A stretch of DNA of 64,000 nucleotides. Source: Sphingosinicella sp041916975 (GTDB taxonomy: Bacteria > Pseudomonadota > Alphaproteobacteria > Sphingomonadales > Sphingomonadaceae). The notes under the pieces were generated by a model that did no database searches, had not been told where the DNA came from, and saw only the letters and a list, made by a program, of their open reading frames with translations. Made by a program: the position numbers and the translations under genes. This document shows positions 41,333 to 50,491 of this stretch, piece by piece (within the stretch, counting starts at the first letter, position 1; every line of letters starts with the position of its first letter). The DNA lies in NCBI RefSeq assembly GCF_041916975.1, contig NZ_JAYRYK010000001.1, positions 372,001 through 436,000 on the forward strand, in the 5' to 3' direction.

Positions 41333-42301
41333 CTACTCGGCCGCTTCCGCGAGTCCGGCTTCATTGTGCGCAAGGAAGCGCTCGGCCTCCAACGCCGCCA
41401 TGCAGCCCATGCCGGCGGCCGTCACGGCCTGACGGAACACCTTGTCCTTCACGTCGCCCGCCGCGAACACGCCGGGCACGGAGGTTGCGGTGCTGTCGGG
41501 CGCGGTGAGGATATAGCCCTCCCCGTCCATGTTCAGCTTGCCCTTGAACAGCGCCGTCGCCGGATCGTGACCGATCGCGATGAACAGGCCGTCGACATCG
41601 AGCGTACGGTCGGACCCGCCGTTCGTGCCGCGCAGCTTGAGGCCGGTGACGCCAAGCGGATCGCTGGCGCCGATCACTTCGGCGACCTCTGCGTTCCAGA
41701 CAGCCTCGACCTTCGGATTGGCGAGCAGGCGCGCCTGGTTCGTCTTGTCCGCGCGCAGTTCGTCGCGGCGGTGGATCAGATACACCTTCTGCGCGAAGTT
41801 GGTGAGGAACAGCGCTTCCTCCACGGCCGTGTTGCCGCCGCCGACCACCGCGACGGTCTTGCCGCGATAGAAGAAGCCGTCGCAGGTCGCGCAGGCCGAA
41901 ACGCCAAAGCCGCGGAAGCGTCCCTCGCTCTCAAGCCCGAGCCAGCGCGCCTGCGCGCCGGTCGCGATCACGACCGTATCGGCGAGGTAGACGTTCCCCG
42001 AATCGAGCGTCAGCCGAAACGGCCGCTGCAAGAAATCCACGTCGGAGACAATGTCATCGACGATCTCTGCGCCCACGTGCTTCGCCTGCGCAGCCATTTT
42101 CTCCATGAGGTCGGGGCCCATGATCATCGATTCGCCCGGCCAATTCTCGACATCCGTGGTGATGGTGAGTTGTCCACCCGGCTGCAGGCCACGGATGATG
42201 ACGGGATTGAGCGCTGCGCGCGCCGCATAGACGCCGGCCGTATATCCCGCCGGACCCGAACCAATCACCGCAACGCGAACCTGCTTCGTATCACCCATCA
42301 C
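41333..42301 (-). CDS. trxB: Thioredoxin-disulfide reductase
   Basis: A 322-residue flavoenzyme that reduces thioredoxin with NADPH. The FAD motif is GSGPAGYTAGVYAARA. The redox-active cysteines C137 and C140 are in ACATCDGFF. The NADPH motif is GGGNTAVEEALFL with HRRDELRAD, and the second FAD segment is PGVFAAGDVKDKVFRQAVTAAGMGC. Length and spacing are standard. Confidence 0.96.
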   Translation of the reverse strand: MMGDTKQVRVAVIGSGPAGYTAGVYAARAALNPVIIRGLQPGGQLTITTDVENWPGESMIMGPDLMEKMAAQAKHVGAEIVDDIVSDVDFLQRPFRLTLDSGNVYLADTVVIATGAQARWLGLESEGRFRGFGVSACATCDGFFYRGKTVAVVGGGNTAVEEALFLTNFAQKVYLIHRRDELRADKTNQARLLANPKVEAVWNAEVAEVIGASDPLGVTGLKLRGTNGGSDRTLDVDGLFIAIGHDPATALFKGKLNMDGEGYILTAPDSTATSVPGVFAAGDVKDKVFRQAVTAAGMGCMAALEAERFLAHNEAGLAEAAE

Positions 42302-42356
42302 ACCTCATCCCTGCTGCCCAAAAGTCGACAGGAGATGTAGTCGCTGGATGCGCGAA

Positions 42357-44099
42357 TTACGAGGCCTCGCTTGCGTCTTCATCCTGACGCTGCGGCGGCT
42401 GCCCGAGCGGGATCGAAAGCTCGAAGACATGCGGCGCCAACCGGAACGTGCCGCCCACCGTCGCGGCAAGACTGCCGACAAGCTTGAGCCCGAAGCCAAC
42501 GCCCAGAATCGGTGCTGCGTCCTCGCCGCGCGGGATGCCCGCAGGATCGAACAGCTCGTCCTCGCTCTTGCCGAGCGTGGCACGCGGCCGGGTCACTGCA
42601 ACGCGAAGCGCACTGCCTTCGGCCTGCACGATCACCAGAACCGATTCGTCGGCCGCTGCAGAAGCCACGGCGGCGGTGAGCAGACGCGCCAGCGCGCGCT
42701 CGAAAATAGACGAATCGGAAGCGACGGCAGGGATATTGTCGGCCACGAAAGGCACCAGCGCCACGCCGCGATCCCCGGCGAGCCCCTCGTAGCGCGCGAT
42801 CACCTCACGCGCCTTCGCGGCCGCATCGAACGTGCCGAGTCCCGGCCGGTAACGTCCCTGCTCGATACGCGCGGCATCTGACAGGTCATCGAACGCGCTC
42901 AGCAGCTTCTCAGCCTGCTTCAGAATGCTGCCCGCCTGCGATCGGTATTCGGCCCCCGCCTCGCCAAGGATTTCACCCTCGATCAGCTGCGCGAAGCCGA
43001 TGATGGCGTTGAGCGGCGTCCGCACCTCGTGCGCCATCGTCGCGAACGCCTCGCTCGACGCACCCGTGCCGAAGAGGCCCGCCGCCTGCGATGCCGCCAC
43101 GGCAATGCGCTCGGGCGGATCGAGCGCGATCGCGCTTCCCCAATAGCCCGTGAAACGCCCGGTCTTGCGATCGAACTGCGGCAGGCCGGACATGCGCCAG
43201 CGGCCGGGAAGCCCAAGCTCCGGCTGGCAGGTGACGATCACGTCGCGGAACGGCACGCGGCGCTCCGCCGCGCGGCGCACCTGCCCACTGCCGTCCGGCG
43301 TATCGAACTCGACAAGCCAGTGGCCGACAAGCTGCGGCGGCGTCGCCGGGCTTTCGATGAGAACGCCCTGCTCGTCGCAGCGCCAGGTCCATCGGCGTTC
43401 CAGCTCCTCGACAGGCGGGCTTTCACGCGATTCGAAGCCAGCTTCACCTGGGGCTTCGCCATCTTCGGGCTCGTGCCCGCGCGAGCGGAATGCCGAAATC
43501 CGATCCAGCAGTTCCTTTATCTGGCTGCGCCCCGATTCGAGCGCCGGGGCGGCCGGTTCATCGAGCACTGCGGGCGGCATCGTGGGCGCGAAGCGGGCTT
43601 TGTCGACCACGGCGGCGGGCGTTACGGCAATCGCGGCATCGGGCACGAACAGCCGTTCAGCCCCACCCCCGGCAGCAGGCCCCGCACCGCCCGAGAGCAG
43701 CTCACGCACCGGCCCCGGCAGATCGCGGCGAGACAGCATCCCGGCATGGAGGTGCCTCGGCGCGCGTCTTGCGAGCCGCCACCATTCCGGCTCGTCGAGG
43801 CGCGCGACCTGCAGCATCCGGTCGTAGTGGTGCGAAACATGGCCCCGGAACAGGCGCAGGTGCAGGCTCCGCGCACCCGCGCGCGCCGCCTTGTCGATCA
43901 TCGCGTTCCTGAGCGATTCGGGCACATCCCGGCTCAGCCGCGACAGTGCCCGCAGCGCACGCCGCCGCAGGCGCGCATCCGCGCAATCCCGGCGCTGGAG
44001 CGACAGGTCGATGAGCTGACGAAAGGCAGCCGCGCGGGCGTCGGGAGAATCCCGCTCCGCCAGCGCAACGGCCGTTCTTATGGTATCGTCATGGCGCAT
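42357..44099 (-). CDS. Sensor histidine kinase-like protein with atypical ATPase domain
   Basis: A 580-residue soluble protein without membrane helices. The first 150 residues are an arginine-rich helical region (RRRALRALSRLSRDVPESL). A PAS-like section follows, then a dimerisation helix with phospho-acceptor H357 in FATMAHEVRTPLNAIIGFAQLIEGE. The ATPase part is degenerate. The N-box position reads FERALARLLTAAVAS with no asparagine, and the D-x-G-x-G motif is missing. The G2-like segment ILGVGFGLKLVGSLAATVGG is retained. It may therefore be a phosphatase or phosphotransfer protein rather than an autokinase; that is inference. It is divergent from the Lrp gene. Confidence 0.8.
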   Translation of the reverse strand: MRHDDTIRTAVALAERDSPDARAAAFRQLIDLSLQRRDCADARLRRRALRALSRLSRDVPESLRNAMIDKAARAGARSLHLRLFRGHVSHHYDRMLQVARLDEPEWWRLARRAPRHLHAGMLSRRDLPGPVRELLSGGAGPAAGGGAERLFVPDAAIAVTPAAVVDKARFAPTMPPAVLDEPAAPALESGRSQIKELLDRISAFRSRGHEPEDGEAPGEAGFESRESPPVEELERRWTWRCDEQGVLIESPATPPQLVGHWLVEFDTPDGSGQVRRAAERRVPFRDVIVTCQPELGLPGRWRMSGLPQFDRKTGRFTGYWGSAIALDPPERIAVAASQAAGLFGTGASSEAFATMAHEVRTPLNAIIGFAQLIEGEILGEAGAEYRSQAGSILKQAEKLLSAFDDLSDAARIEQGRYRPGLGTFDAAAKAREVIARYEGLAGDRGVALVPFVADNIPAVASDSSIFERALARLLTAAVASAAADESVLVIVQAEGSALRVAVTRPRATLGKSEDELFDPAGIPRGEDAAPILGVGFGLKLVGSLAATVGGTFRLAPHVFELSIPLGQPPQRQDEDASEAS

Positions 44100-44195
44100 C
44101 GCGGAATCGCGCAGTCCTTTCGGGAACGTAATGTGTCCCGTTTGGCGCGAATTTTGAAGTCTTCCGGTTAAATCCGCCTTTACGACGTGTTCGAA

Positions 44196-44211
44196 TTGCG
44201 CTTCTTCGCAA
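44196..44211. promoter_or_regulatory. Inverted repeat upstream of the Lrp gene
   Basis: TTGCG-CTTCTT-CGCAA is a perfect five-base inverted repeat, 46 bases before the Lrp start, followed by an AT-rich TATATTATAA. It could be the Lrp-type regulator's own operator or a promoter element. It lies in the 157-base divergent gap to the sensor-kinase gene. Confidence 0.35.
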
Positions 44212-44256
44212 CTATATTATAACCGTTCGCAAGAAATCATTGAAAGGTTGCGGCGA

Positions 44257-44739
44257 ATGCCGTCGAATCGACATATTATCGACGAAACCGACCGGATCGT
44301 TTTGAAAAGCCTTCAGGATGAAGGCCGCCTCACCAATGTCGATCTCGCCGCACGCGCCGGACTCACCGCTCCCCCGACGCTCCGCCGCGTCCGCGCGCTC
44401 GAAACCGCCGGGATCATCCGGGGCTACCATGCGGACCTCAATCCCGAGGCGCTCGGCTACAGCATCATGGTCTTCGCGATGGTCAGCCTCAAGAGTCAGG
44501 CGGAGAACGACCTCCGCGCCTTCGAGGAGCACGTCGCGCAGCTCCCGCCCGTTCGCGAATGCCACATGCTGAACGGCGAGATCGACTTCATCCTGAAAAT
44601 CGTCGCGCACGACCTTCAGGAGTTCCAGCGCTTCCTCACCGCGCATCTCACCTCGGCGCCGAACGTCGAGCACGTGAAAACGTCGCTCACCATCCGCACC
44701 TCGAAGAACCAGCCGGGCATCCCCGTCGACGACGCCTGA
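44257..44739 (+). CDS. Lrp/AsnC-family transcriptional regulator
   Basis: A 160-residue regulator. The N-terminal helix-turn-helix spans IDETDRIVLKSLQDEGRLTNVDLAARAGLTAPPTLRRV, and the C-terminal RAM ligand-binding domain includes GYSIMVFAMVSLKS and CHMLNGEIDFILKIVAHD. I chose the ATG at 44257, preceded by AAAGG, rather than a TTG three codons earlier. It should bind DNA as an oligomer and respond to an amino acid. It converges with an SDR gene nine bases downstream. Confidence 0.9.
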   Translation: MPSNRHIIDETDRIVLKSLQDEGRLTNVDLAARAGLTAPPTLRRVRALETAGIIRGYHADLNPEALGYSIMVFAMVSLKSQAENDLRAFEEHVAQLPPVRECHMLNGEIDFILKIVAHDLQEFQRFLTAHLTSAPNVEHVKTSLTIRTSKNQPGIPVDDA

Positions 44740-44748
44740 CCGGGCGTT

Positions 44749-45525
44749 TTACCAGATCTTGCCAGGCATGACCGGATGCGAGGCGGACAATCCGCCGTCG
44801 ACCGCAACCGCCTGCCCGTTCACATAGGACGCATCGCCCGAAACGAGGAATGCCGCCAGCCGCGCGACCTCGATCGGCTGCGCGGCGCGTTTCAGCGGGT
44901 TGAGCTGGCCGATCTTGCCTTCGGTGCCGCGTTCGCGCGCCATATCGAACATCGGTTGCGTCATCCCGGTTTCGATGACGCCGGGGCAGATCGCGTTGAT
45001 GCGGATGCCCGTGCCGGAAAGCTGGTAGGCGCTCGTCTGCACGAAGTTGATCACGCCGGCCTTCGACGCGCTGTACGGCGAGCCGCCCGCGCCCGATCGA
45101 ATACCCGCGACCGAGGCCGTGCAGAGGATTGCCCCCTTCCCCGTCTTCACCATCTCGCGCGCAGCGGCCTGCACCAGCAGGAACACGCCGATCAGGTTTA
45201 CGCGCAGCACCTGTTCCCACTCGCTGACCTCAAGCTCGAGCAGCCGGTTGAAGCCGCCGGAAATGCCGGCGTTGGCAAAGGCGATGTCGAGCGGACCGTC
45301 CGCCGTCGCCGCCACCACGAGGCTATCGACGAAGCTCTTGTCGCCAGCGTCTCCAGTGAAGGCCGTGGCCGCACTCCCGATCTCGGCGGCGACATCGCGA
45401 ACCGCATCGCTGCGGTCGGCGATGAAGACGCGCGCGCCTTCCTCCGCGAAAAGCCGTGCGCTGGCGCGGCCGATGCCACTCGCCGCGCCCGTGATGATCG
45501 CCGTCTTGCCTGCGAGCTTGCCCAT
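44749..45525 (-). CDS. Short-chain dehydrogenase/reductase
   Basis: A 258-residue SDR. It has TGAASGIGRASA for cofactor, D38 in FIADRSD at the end of strand two (NAD preference), NAGISGG, the catalytic serine in CTASVAGI, YSASKAGV (Y-x3-K) and CPGVIETGMT. Substrate is not evident. It is monocistronic, between the Lrp and MFS genes, and could be a target of the Lrp regulator. Confidence 0.87.
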   Translation of the reverse strand: MGKLAGKTAIITGAASGIGRASARLFAEEGARVFIADRSDAVRDVAAEIGSAATAFTGDAGDKSFVDSLVVAATADGPLDIAFANAGISGGFNRLLELEVSEWEQVLRVNLIGVFLLVQAAAREMVKTGKGAILCTASVAGIRSGAGGSPYSASKAGVINFVQTSAYQLSGTGIRINAICPGVIETGMTQPMFDMARERGTEGKIGQLNPLKRAAQPIEVARLAAFLVSGDASYVNGQAVAVDGGLSASHPVMPGKIW

Positions 45526-45594
45526 ATCGCGCCTCCCTCTGGTCCGGAGGCTATTTGTGACGTCACATCACCGCGGCGTCAGCTATGAAAACGG

Positions 45595-46812
45595 TCATCC
45601 ACGAGCGGCTGCGGCGCCGCGTGTCAGCCCGAAAAAGGCCACCGCAGCGATCGTGAGCGACACGCACATCACCGCCGCCATGGGAACCGCCGTCCCGTCC
45701 GCGAACAGGCTGGCAATCGTCATCGCGAGGCCGCCCACCGTGAAACCGGTAGCCCCCATCAGCGCGCTGATCGAGCCCGCCCGAGACGGGTCCACGCTAA
45801 GCGCACCCGCGCTCGCATTGCCCATCATGAAGCCGAAGCTGGAAAGAATGCCGAACAGCATCACCATCGCCACCGGAAGCCCGCCGACGTCCAGAAGCGC
45901 AAACACGAGGAACGTGAACCCGAACAAGGCGGCGATGATACTCGCAACGGCAAGGATGCTGTCGGCCCGGAAGCGCGCAAGCGCAAAGCGATTGAACTGG
46001 CTGGCAAGCACAAGTCCGAGGGCATTGATCCCGAAAAGCCAACCGAAACCGGTCGGCGAAACACCGTGGGTGCCCATTATGAGCGCCGGAGACGCCGAGA
46101 TATAGGTGAACAGGCACGCGCTGTTGCAGGCGCTCGCGAGCATATAGCCGAGCAGCTTGCGGTTGGTCGCCAGCAGCGTCAGCGCGGCGATCGGATGCTC
46201 GCCCCGCGCTGTCGCTTCGGTCGCATCGGAGCGCGTCTCGCCGAGACGGAACAGAACGGCGTAGAGCATCAAGAGACCGAACAGCGTCATGAAGACGAAA
46301 ATCGCCCGCCAATTCGTCACCACCATCAGATAGCTGCCGAGCAGCGGTGCCAGCACCGGCGCCAGCCCGAACACGAGCATGATCATCGAGAACACCCGCG
46401 CCGATTCCTGATGATCGAACACGTCTCGAACGATGGCGCGTGAAATCACCATACCCGCGCAGGCTCCCAGCCCCTGTCCGAAGCGAAGTGCGGCAAGCAT
46501 GTTGGGAGACGTCGCGAAAACGCACAGCACGGACGCCAGCACATAAATGGCAATGCCCGCGATCAGCGGCGGCTGCCGCCCGATCCGGTCCGAAAGCGGC
46601 CCGTAGAACAACTGCCCGAGTGCGAGGCCCGCAAGGAAAGTCGCCAGCGAGCGTTCGACGACACCATCGGATGCGCCGAAATCCGCGGCGATCACGGGAA
46701 GCGCGGGCAGGTACATGTCGATCGAGAGTGCACCAAACGCCGTCAGGCCGCCCAGCAGGACGACCATGCCCAGCGTCGATTTCGACGCATTTTCCCGTGA
46801 AGTTCCGTGCAC
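45595..46812 (-). CDS. Bcr/CflA family MFS multidrug transporter
   Basis: A 405-residue, 12-helix major facilitator. The first helix has LGGLTAFGALSIDMYLPALPVIAADFGAS, and the 2-3 loop motif is GQLFYGPLSDRIGRQPPL, both diagnostic of Bcr/CflA drug exporters. The family motif RAIVRDVFDHQESARVFSMI follows. Length is typical. It would export drugs or metabolites by proton antiport. It is divergent from the beta-oxidation gene. Confidence 0.92.
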   Translation of the reverse strand: MHGTSRENASKSTLGMVVLLGGLTAFGALSIDMYLPALPVIAADFGASDGVVERSLATFLAGLALGQLFYGPLSDRIGRQPPLIAGIAIYVLASVLCVFATSPNMLAALRFGQGLGACAGMVISRAIVRDVFDHQESARVFSMIMLVFGLAPVLAPLLGSYLMVVTNWRAIFVFMTLFGLLMLYAVLFRLGETRSDATEATARGEHPIAALTLLATNRKLLGYMLASACNSACLFTYISASPALIMGTHGVSPTGFGWLFGINALGLVLASQFNRFALARFRADSILAVASIIAALFGFTFLVFALLDVGGLPVAMVMLFGILSSFGFMMGNASAGALSVDPSRAGSISALMGATGFTVGGLAMTIASLFADGTAVPMAAVMCVSLTIAAVAFFGLTRGAAAARG

Positions 46813-46901
46813 GCTTCCTGTTCCTCTAGGCGGGTGACTCTCCGCACAGGTGTCACTATGCGTGATCGCCGATTCGGGCCATCGGATGGAGAAATGCCGC
46901 T

Positions 46902-48968
46902 ATGACTGCCATCAACGACGTTGTCGACCTTTCCCGCGACGGGGAAATCGCCGTGATCACGGTGAATTCGCCGCCCGTGAACGCGCTCTCCGCGCCGGTG
47001 CGCGACGGCATCGCGGAGGGCGTGACGTCTGCCGTGGCCGACGCCGAAGTGAAGGCGATCGTGCTGATTTGCGCGGGCCGCACGTTCATTGCCGGCGCCG
47101 ACATCACTGAGTTCGGCAAACCGCCGCGCGGCACCAGCCTGCACCAGATGATCGACGTCATCGAAAGCGCGACGAAGCCGGTGATCGCCGCGATTCATGG
47201 TACCGCGCTTGGCGGCGGTCTCGAAACCGCGCTCGGAGCGCACTACCGCGTCGCCGTGCCGTCCGCGAAACTCGGTCTTCCCGAAGTGAAACTCGGCCTC
47301 CTTCCCGGCGCGGGCGGCACGCAGCGCCTGCCGCGCGTCGTCGGCGCTGAAGCCGCGCTCAAGATGGTCACGTCCGGAAACCCGATCGGTGCGAAGGCGG
47401 CGCTCGATTCGGGCCTCGTCGACGAACTCGTCGATGAAGCCAACCTCCGCGGCGGTGCGATTACCTTCGCGCAGAAGGTCGTCGCCGAAAATCGCGCGCT
47501 CAAAAAAATTCGTGACCGCAGCATCACCGCAGATCCTGCGCTGTTCGCCGAATTCCGCGCCGCGAACGCCCGTAAGTTCCGCGGCTTCGATGCTCCCGAG
47601 GCCAACATCAAGTGCATCGAGGCCGCCGTCACCCTGCCCTTCGAGGAGGGCATGAAGCGCGAGCGCGAGCTGTTCATGGGGCTGATGACGGGCACGCAGT
47701 CTGCCGCACAGCGGCACATCTTCTTCGCCGAACGTCAGGCTGCACGCATCAAGGATCTGCCGGAAGGCACCACGCCACGCCCCGTGAAGTCGGTGGGCGT
47801 GATCGGCGCGGGCACGATGGGCGGCGGCATTTCCATGAACTTCCTGTCGGCGGGCATCCCGGTCACGATCGTGGAAACAAACCCCGAAGCGCTCGAGCGC
47901 GGCGTCGGCATCATGCGCAAGAACTATGCGGCAAGCGCCGCCAAGGGAGCGCTCAAAGCCGAAGCGGTCGAAGCTAACATGGGGCGCCTCACCCCCGTGC
48001 TCGACCTCGAAGCGCTGAAGGACTGCGACCTCATCATCGAGGCGGTGTTCGAGGACATGGCCATCAAGAAGGAGATTTTCGCGAAGCTCGACCGCATCGC
48101 GAAGCCCGGCGCGATCCTCGCCAGCAACACCTCGTACCTCGACGTCGACGAGATCGCCTCGGCCACATCGCGGCCGCAGGATGTCGTCGGCCTCCACTTC
48201 TTCTCGCCCGCGAACGTGATGAAACTGCTCGAGGTCGTCCGCGGCGCGAAAACGGCGCCTGATGTGCTGGCCACCGCGATGGGCCTCGCCAAGACGATCG
48301 GCAAGGTCGCAGTCGTCGCCGGTGTCTGCTTCGGCTTCATCGGCAACCGTATGCTGCGCGCCCGTCAGGATCAGGCGCAGGCGCTGATCCTCGAAGGCGC
48401 AATGCCGTGGGACGTCGACCGCGTGCTCTACGACTTCGGGTTCCCGATGGGGCCGTTCCAGATGGCCGATCTCGCCGGGCTCGACATCGGCTGGTCCGCC
48501 GCGACCTCCAAGGGCGAAACCGTGCGCGACCGGCTCTGCGAAGCAGGCAAGCGCGGGCAGAAGACGGGCAGCGGCTTCTACGACTACGACGAGAAGCGCA
48601 ACCGCACGCCCTCGAAGGTCGCCGAGGAGATCATCCTTGCGAAGTCTGCCGAACTCGGCATCGCGCGCCGGCAGATTTCTGACGCGGAGATTCTTGAACG
48701 CTGCATCTATCCGATGATCAACGAGGGGGCGAAGATCCTGGAAGAGGGCATCGCACAGCGCCCGTCCGACATCGATGTCGCGTGGATCTACGGCTACGGC
48801 TTCCCTGTCTACCGCGGCGGCCCGATGTTCTACGGAGACACCGTCGGTCTCAAGGCCCTACTCGAAGGCCTCGAAAAGTACCAGAAAGCCCACGGCGCCG
48901 CCTTCGAGCCCGCCGCGCTCCTCACCAAGCTCGCGGCCGAAGGGAAGGCCTTCCGCGACCTCAACTAA
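46902..48968 (+). CDS. Bifunctional enoyl-CoA hydratase / 3-hydroxyacyl-CoA dehydrogenase
   Basis: A 688-residue fatty-acid beta-oxidation enzyme. The N-terminal crotonase domain (about 1-190) has AGRTFIAGADITEFG for the oxyanion hole and LGLPEVKLGLLPGAGGTQRLPR with the catalytic glutamate. The dehydrogenase part has GVIGAGTMGGGISMNFLSAG for NAD (about 297-316), VASNTSYLDVDEIA-like segment ASNTSYLDVDEIA, and GLHFFSPANVMKLLEVV with the catalytic histidine; C-terminal domains include YGYGFPVYRGGPMFY. The order matches FadB/FadJ and peroxisomal-type enzymes. No thiolase is adjacent. Confidence 0.93.
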   Translation: MTAINDVVDLSRDGEIAVITVNSPPVNALSAPVRDGIAEGVTSAVADAEVKAIVLICAGRTFIAGADITEFGKPPRGTSLHQMIDVIESATKPVIAAIHGTALGGGLETALGAHYRVAVPSAKLGLPEVKLGLLPGAGGTQRLPRVVGAEAALKMVTSGNPIGAKAALDSGLVDELVDEANLRGGAITFAQKVVAENRALKKIRDRSITADPALFAEFRAANARKFRGFDAPEANIKCIEAAVTLPFEEGMKRERELFMGLMTGTQSAAQRHIFFAERQAARIKDLPEGTTPRPVKSVGVIGAGTMGGGISMNFLSAGIPVTIVETNPEALERGVGIMRKNYAASAAKGALKAEAVEANMGRLTPVLDLEALKDCDLIIEAVFEDMAIKKEIFAKLDRIAKPGAILASNTSYLDVDEIASATSRPQDVVGLHFFSPANVMKLLEVVRGAKTAPDVLATAMGLAKTIGKVAVVAGVCFGFIGNRMLRARQDQAQALILEGAMPWDVDRVLYDFGFPMGPFQMADLAGLDIGWSAATSKGETVRDRLCEAGKRGQKTGSGFYDYDEKRNRTPSKVAEEIILAKSAELGIARRQISDAEILERCIYPMINEGAKILEEGIAQRPSDIDVAWIYGYGFPVYRGGPMFYGDTVGLKALLEGLEKYQKAHGAAFEPAALLTKLAAEGKAFRDLN

Positions 48969-49004
48969 GACATACGCGGAACAATCCGCCGTTTGCTTCG
49001 CTTT

Positions 49005-49033
49005 ATTGGCTCAGGTTCAGCACCTGAGCCAAT
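49005..49033 (+). other. Long hairpin just before glsB
   Basis: ATTGGCTCAGGT (49005-49016) pairs perfectly with ACCTGAGCCAAT (49022-49033) around a five-base loop. No T-run follows; the glsB ribosome site (GAGGGAGC) begins right after it. It may end or protect the upstream mRNA, or shape glsB translation. Confidence 0.55.
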
Positions 49034-49047
49034 AGAGGGAGCTCGCC

Positions 49048-49308
49048 ATGAATCTCATACTCGTGCTTATTGTCGGCGGTCTGATCGGCTGGGTTGCCAG
49101 CATGATCATGCGTACGGATGCCCAACAGGGGCTTTTCCTCAATATCGTGGTCGGCGTCGTCGGCGCGCTTATCGCCGGCTTCCTGCTCGGTGGCGGTGCA
49201 TCGATCCTGAACGCACCCCTTAACCTGATGACCATCCTGTGGTCACTGCTGGGCGCGGTCGTCTTGCTGGCAATCGTCAATCTGGTTCGTCGCGGCGCTG
49301 TCCGCTAG
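49048..49308 (+). CDS. GlsB/YeaQ/YmgE stress-response membrane protein
   Basis: An 86-residue inner-membrane protein with three hydrophobic helices (about 3-20, 30-50, 58-79). It has the glycine-rich pattern of the transglycosylase-associated/GlsB family: GGLIGWVASMIMRTDAQQG and NIVVGVVGALIAGFLLGG. Members are induced by envelope or pH stress and have no defined activity. GAGGGAGC lies seven bases before the ATG. A terminator follows. Confidence 0.9.
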   Translation: MNLILVLIVGGLIGWVASMIMRTDAQQGLFLNIVVGVVGALIAGFLLGGGASILNAPLNLMTILWSLLGAVVLLAIVNLVRRGAVR

Positions 49309-49327
49309 CATCAGGTTGCTGCGAACG

Positions 49328-49358
49328 AAAAGGGCGTCCCACGGGACGCCCTTTTTTT
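49328..49358 (+). terminator. Bidirectional intrinsic terminator, glsB and cyclophilin gene
   Basis: AGGGCGTCCC (49331-49340) pairs with GGGACGCCCT (49343-49352) around a two-base loop in the DNA and is followed by a seven-base T-run. On the minus strand TTTTCG follows, so it can also end the convergent peptidyl-prolyl isomerase transcript. Confidence 0.9.
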
Positions 49359-49359
49359 G

Positions 49360-49812
49360 TTACGCTTCCGAGCGGAACTTTAGAATTTTGCCCGGTTCAC
49401 GCGGCGGCTCGCCCTTGGGCAGCGCATCGATGTGCTCCATGCCCTCGATCACCTCGCCCCACACCGTATACTGGCGGTCGAGGAAGCGGGCGTCATCGAA
49501 GCAGATGAAGAACTGGCTGTTGCCCGAGTTGGGGTTCGCCGAGCGCGCCATCGAGCAGACGCCGCGCACGTGCGGCACGTCGTTGAATTCAGCCTTGAGA
49601 TCGGGCTTGTCGGATCCGCCCATGCCTGTGCCGGTGGGATCGCCGCCCTGCGCCATGAAGCCGGGGATCACGCGGTGGAACACGACACCATCGTAAAAGC
49701 CTTCGTCGGCAAGCGTCTGAATGCGTTCCACATGGCCCGGCGCCACATCGGGACGAAGGCGGATTTTCACATCGCCCGTTGCGAGCGTCATCACGAGTGT
49801 ATCTGCGGTCAC
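49360..49812 (-). CDS. Cyclophilin-type peptidyl-prolyl cis-trans isomerase
   Basis: A 150-residue cytosolic cyclophilin without signal peptide. The active-site segments are FHRVIPGFMAQGGD (catalytic arginine and the FMAQGGD loop), SMARSANPNSGNSQFFICF and LDRQYTVWGEVIEGM. Tryptophan in YTVWGEV fills the cyclosporin-site position. Length is that of small bacterial PpiB enzymes. It shares a terminator with glsB. Confidence 0.93.
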   Translation of the reverse strand: MTADTLVMTLATGDVKIRLRPDVAPGHVERIQTLADEGFYDGVVFHRVIPGFMAQGGDPTGTGMGGSDKPDLKAEFNDVPHVRGVCSMARSANPNSGNSQFFICFDDARFLDRQYTVWGEVIEGMEHIDALPKGEPPREPGKILKFRSEA

Positions 49813-49885
49813 GGCTTGTCCTTTTTGCTGATATAGGGCTTGCCGCGTCCCTAGCCGTTGGGCAAAAGCACGCGCAAGTGAATAA

Positions 49886-49961
49886 GGGCGGTTAGCTCAG
49901 TTGGTAGAGCATCTCGTTTACACCGAGAGGGTCGGCGGTTCGAGCCCGTCACCGCCCACCA
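49886..49961 (+). tRNA. tRNA-Val (TAC)
   Basis: Acceptor GGGCGGT pairs perfectly with ACCGCCC. The anticodon stem TCTCG/CGAGA encloses TTTACAC, giving TAC. The T-arm holds GGTTCGAGCC and CCA is encoded at 49959-49961. Confidence 0.95.
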
Positions 49962-50026
49962 CCTTCCCTGCGGAACCCCGGAACGCCCTCACCCGTTGAG
50001 CGGAAAACCGCAATGGAAGGATCCGC

Positions 50027-50485
50027 ATGACAGACGTTTTCAAGCTTTTGAAGGCCGACCACGACAGGCACCGCGCGCTTCTCAAAGCGCTCGACGAGAT
50101 GAGGGGCGACAGCCCGGAACGGCGCGAACTCTTCGAAGCCTTTCGCGTAGAGGTCAGCGCGCACGCCAACGCCGAGGAGCAATCGCTCTATGCCGTCATG
50201 CTCGGCAATCCGGATCTCCAGAAGGAAGGCCGTCATTCGGTCGCGGAGCACAAGGAAATCGACGACTTCCTGGAAGAACTCCAGGAGGCGGACATGGCCA
50301 CCCCCGAATGGGAAGCGACCTTCCGCAAGATGAAGCACCGCTACGAACACCACATCGACGAGGAAGAAGAGGACATCTTCCCCGCCGCGGAACAAGAATT
50401 GTCGCGTGCGTGTGAAGAGGAACTCGGCGGCGTGTTCGCGAAGCGAAAGGCTGCCGAAAAGGCTGAAATTCGTGCAGAGTCATAA
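50027..50485 (+). CDS. Hemerythrin domain protein
   Basis: A 152-residue four-helix protein. Di-iron ligands are visible in order: H12 in KADHDRHRALL, H46 and E50 in SAHANAEEQSLY, H70 and H75 in GRHSVAEHKEIDD, and the histidines and acidic residues of HRYEHHIDEEEEDIFP. Hemerythrin domains bind O2 or sense oxygen, NO or iron. A lysine/alanine tail follows. The gene lies alone between two valine tRNA genes on opposite strands. Confidence 0.88.
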   Translation: MTDVFKLLKADHDRHRALLKALDEMRGDSPERRELFEAFRVEVSAHANAEEQSLYAVMLGNPDLQKEGRHSVAEHKEIDDFLEELQEADMATPEWEATFRKMKHRYEHHIDEEEEDIFPAAEQELSRACEEELGGVFAKRKAAEKAEIRAES

Positions 50486-50491
50486 AGGAAA

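Noticed and set aside
46743..48197. 484-codon minus-strand frame opposite the beta-oxidation gene
   Set aside because: The plus strand encodes clear crotonase and dehydrogenase motifs; this is a shadow.
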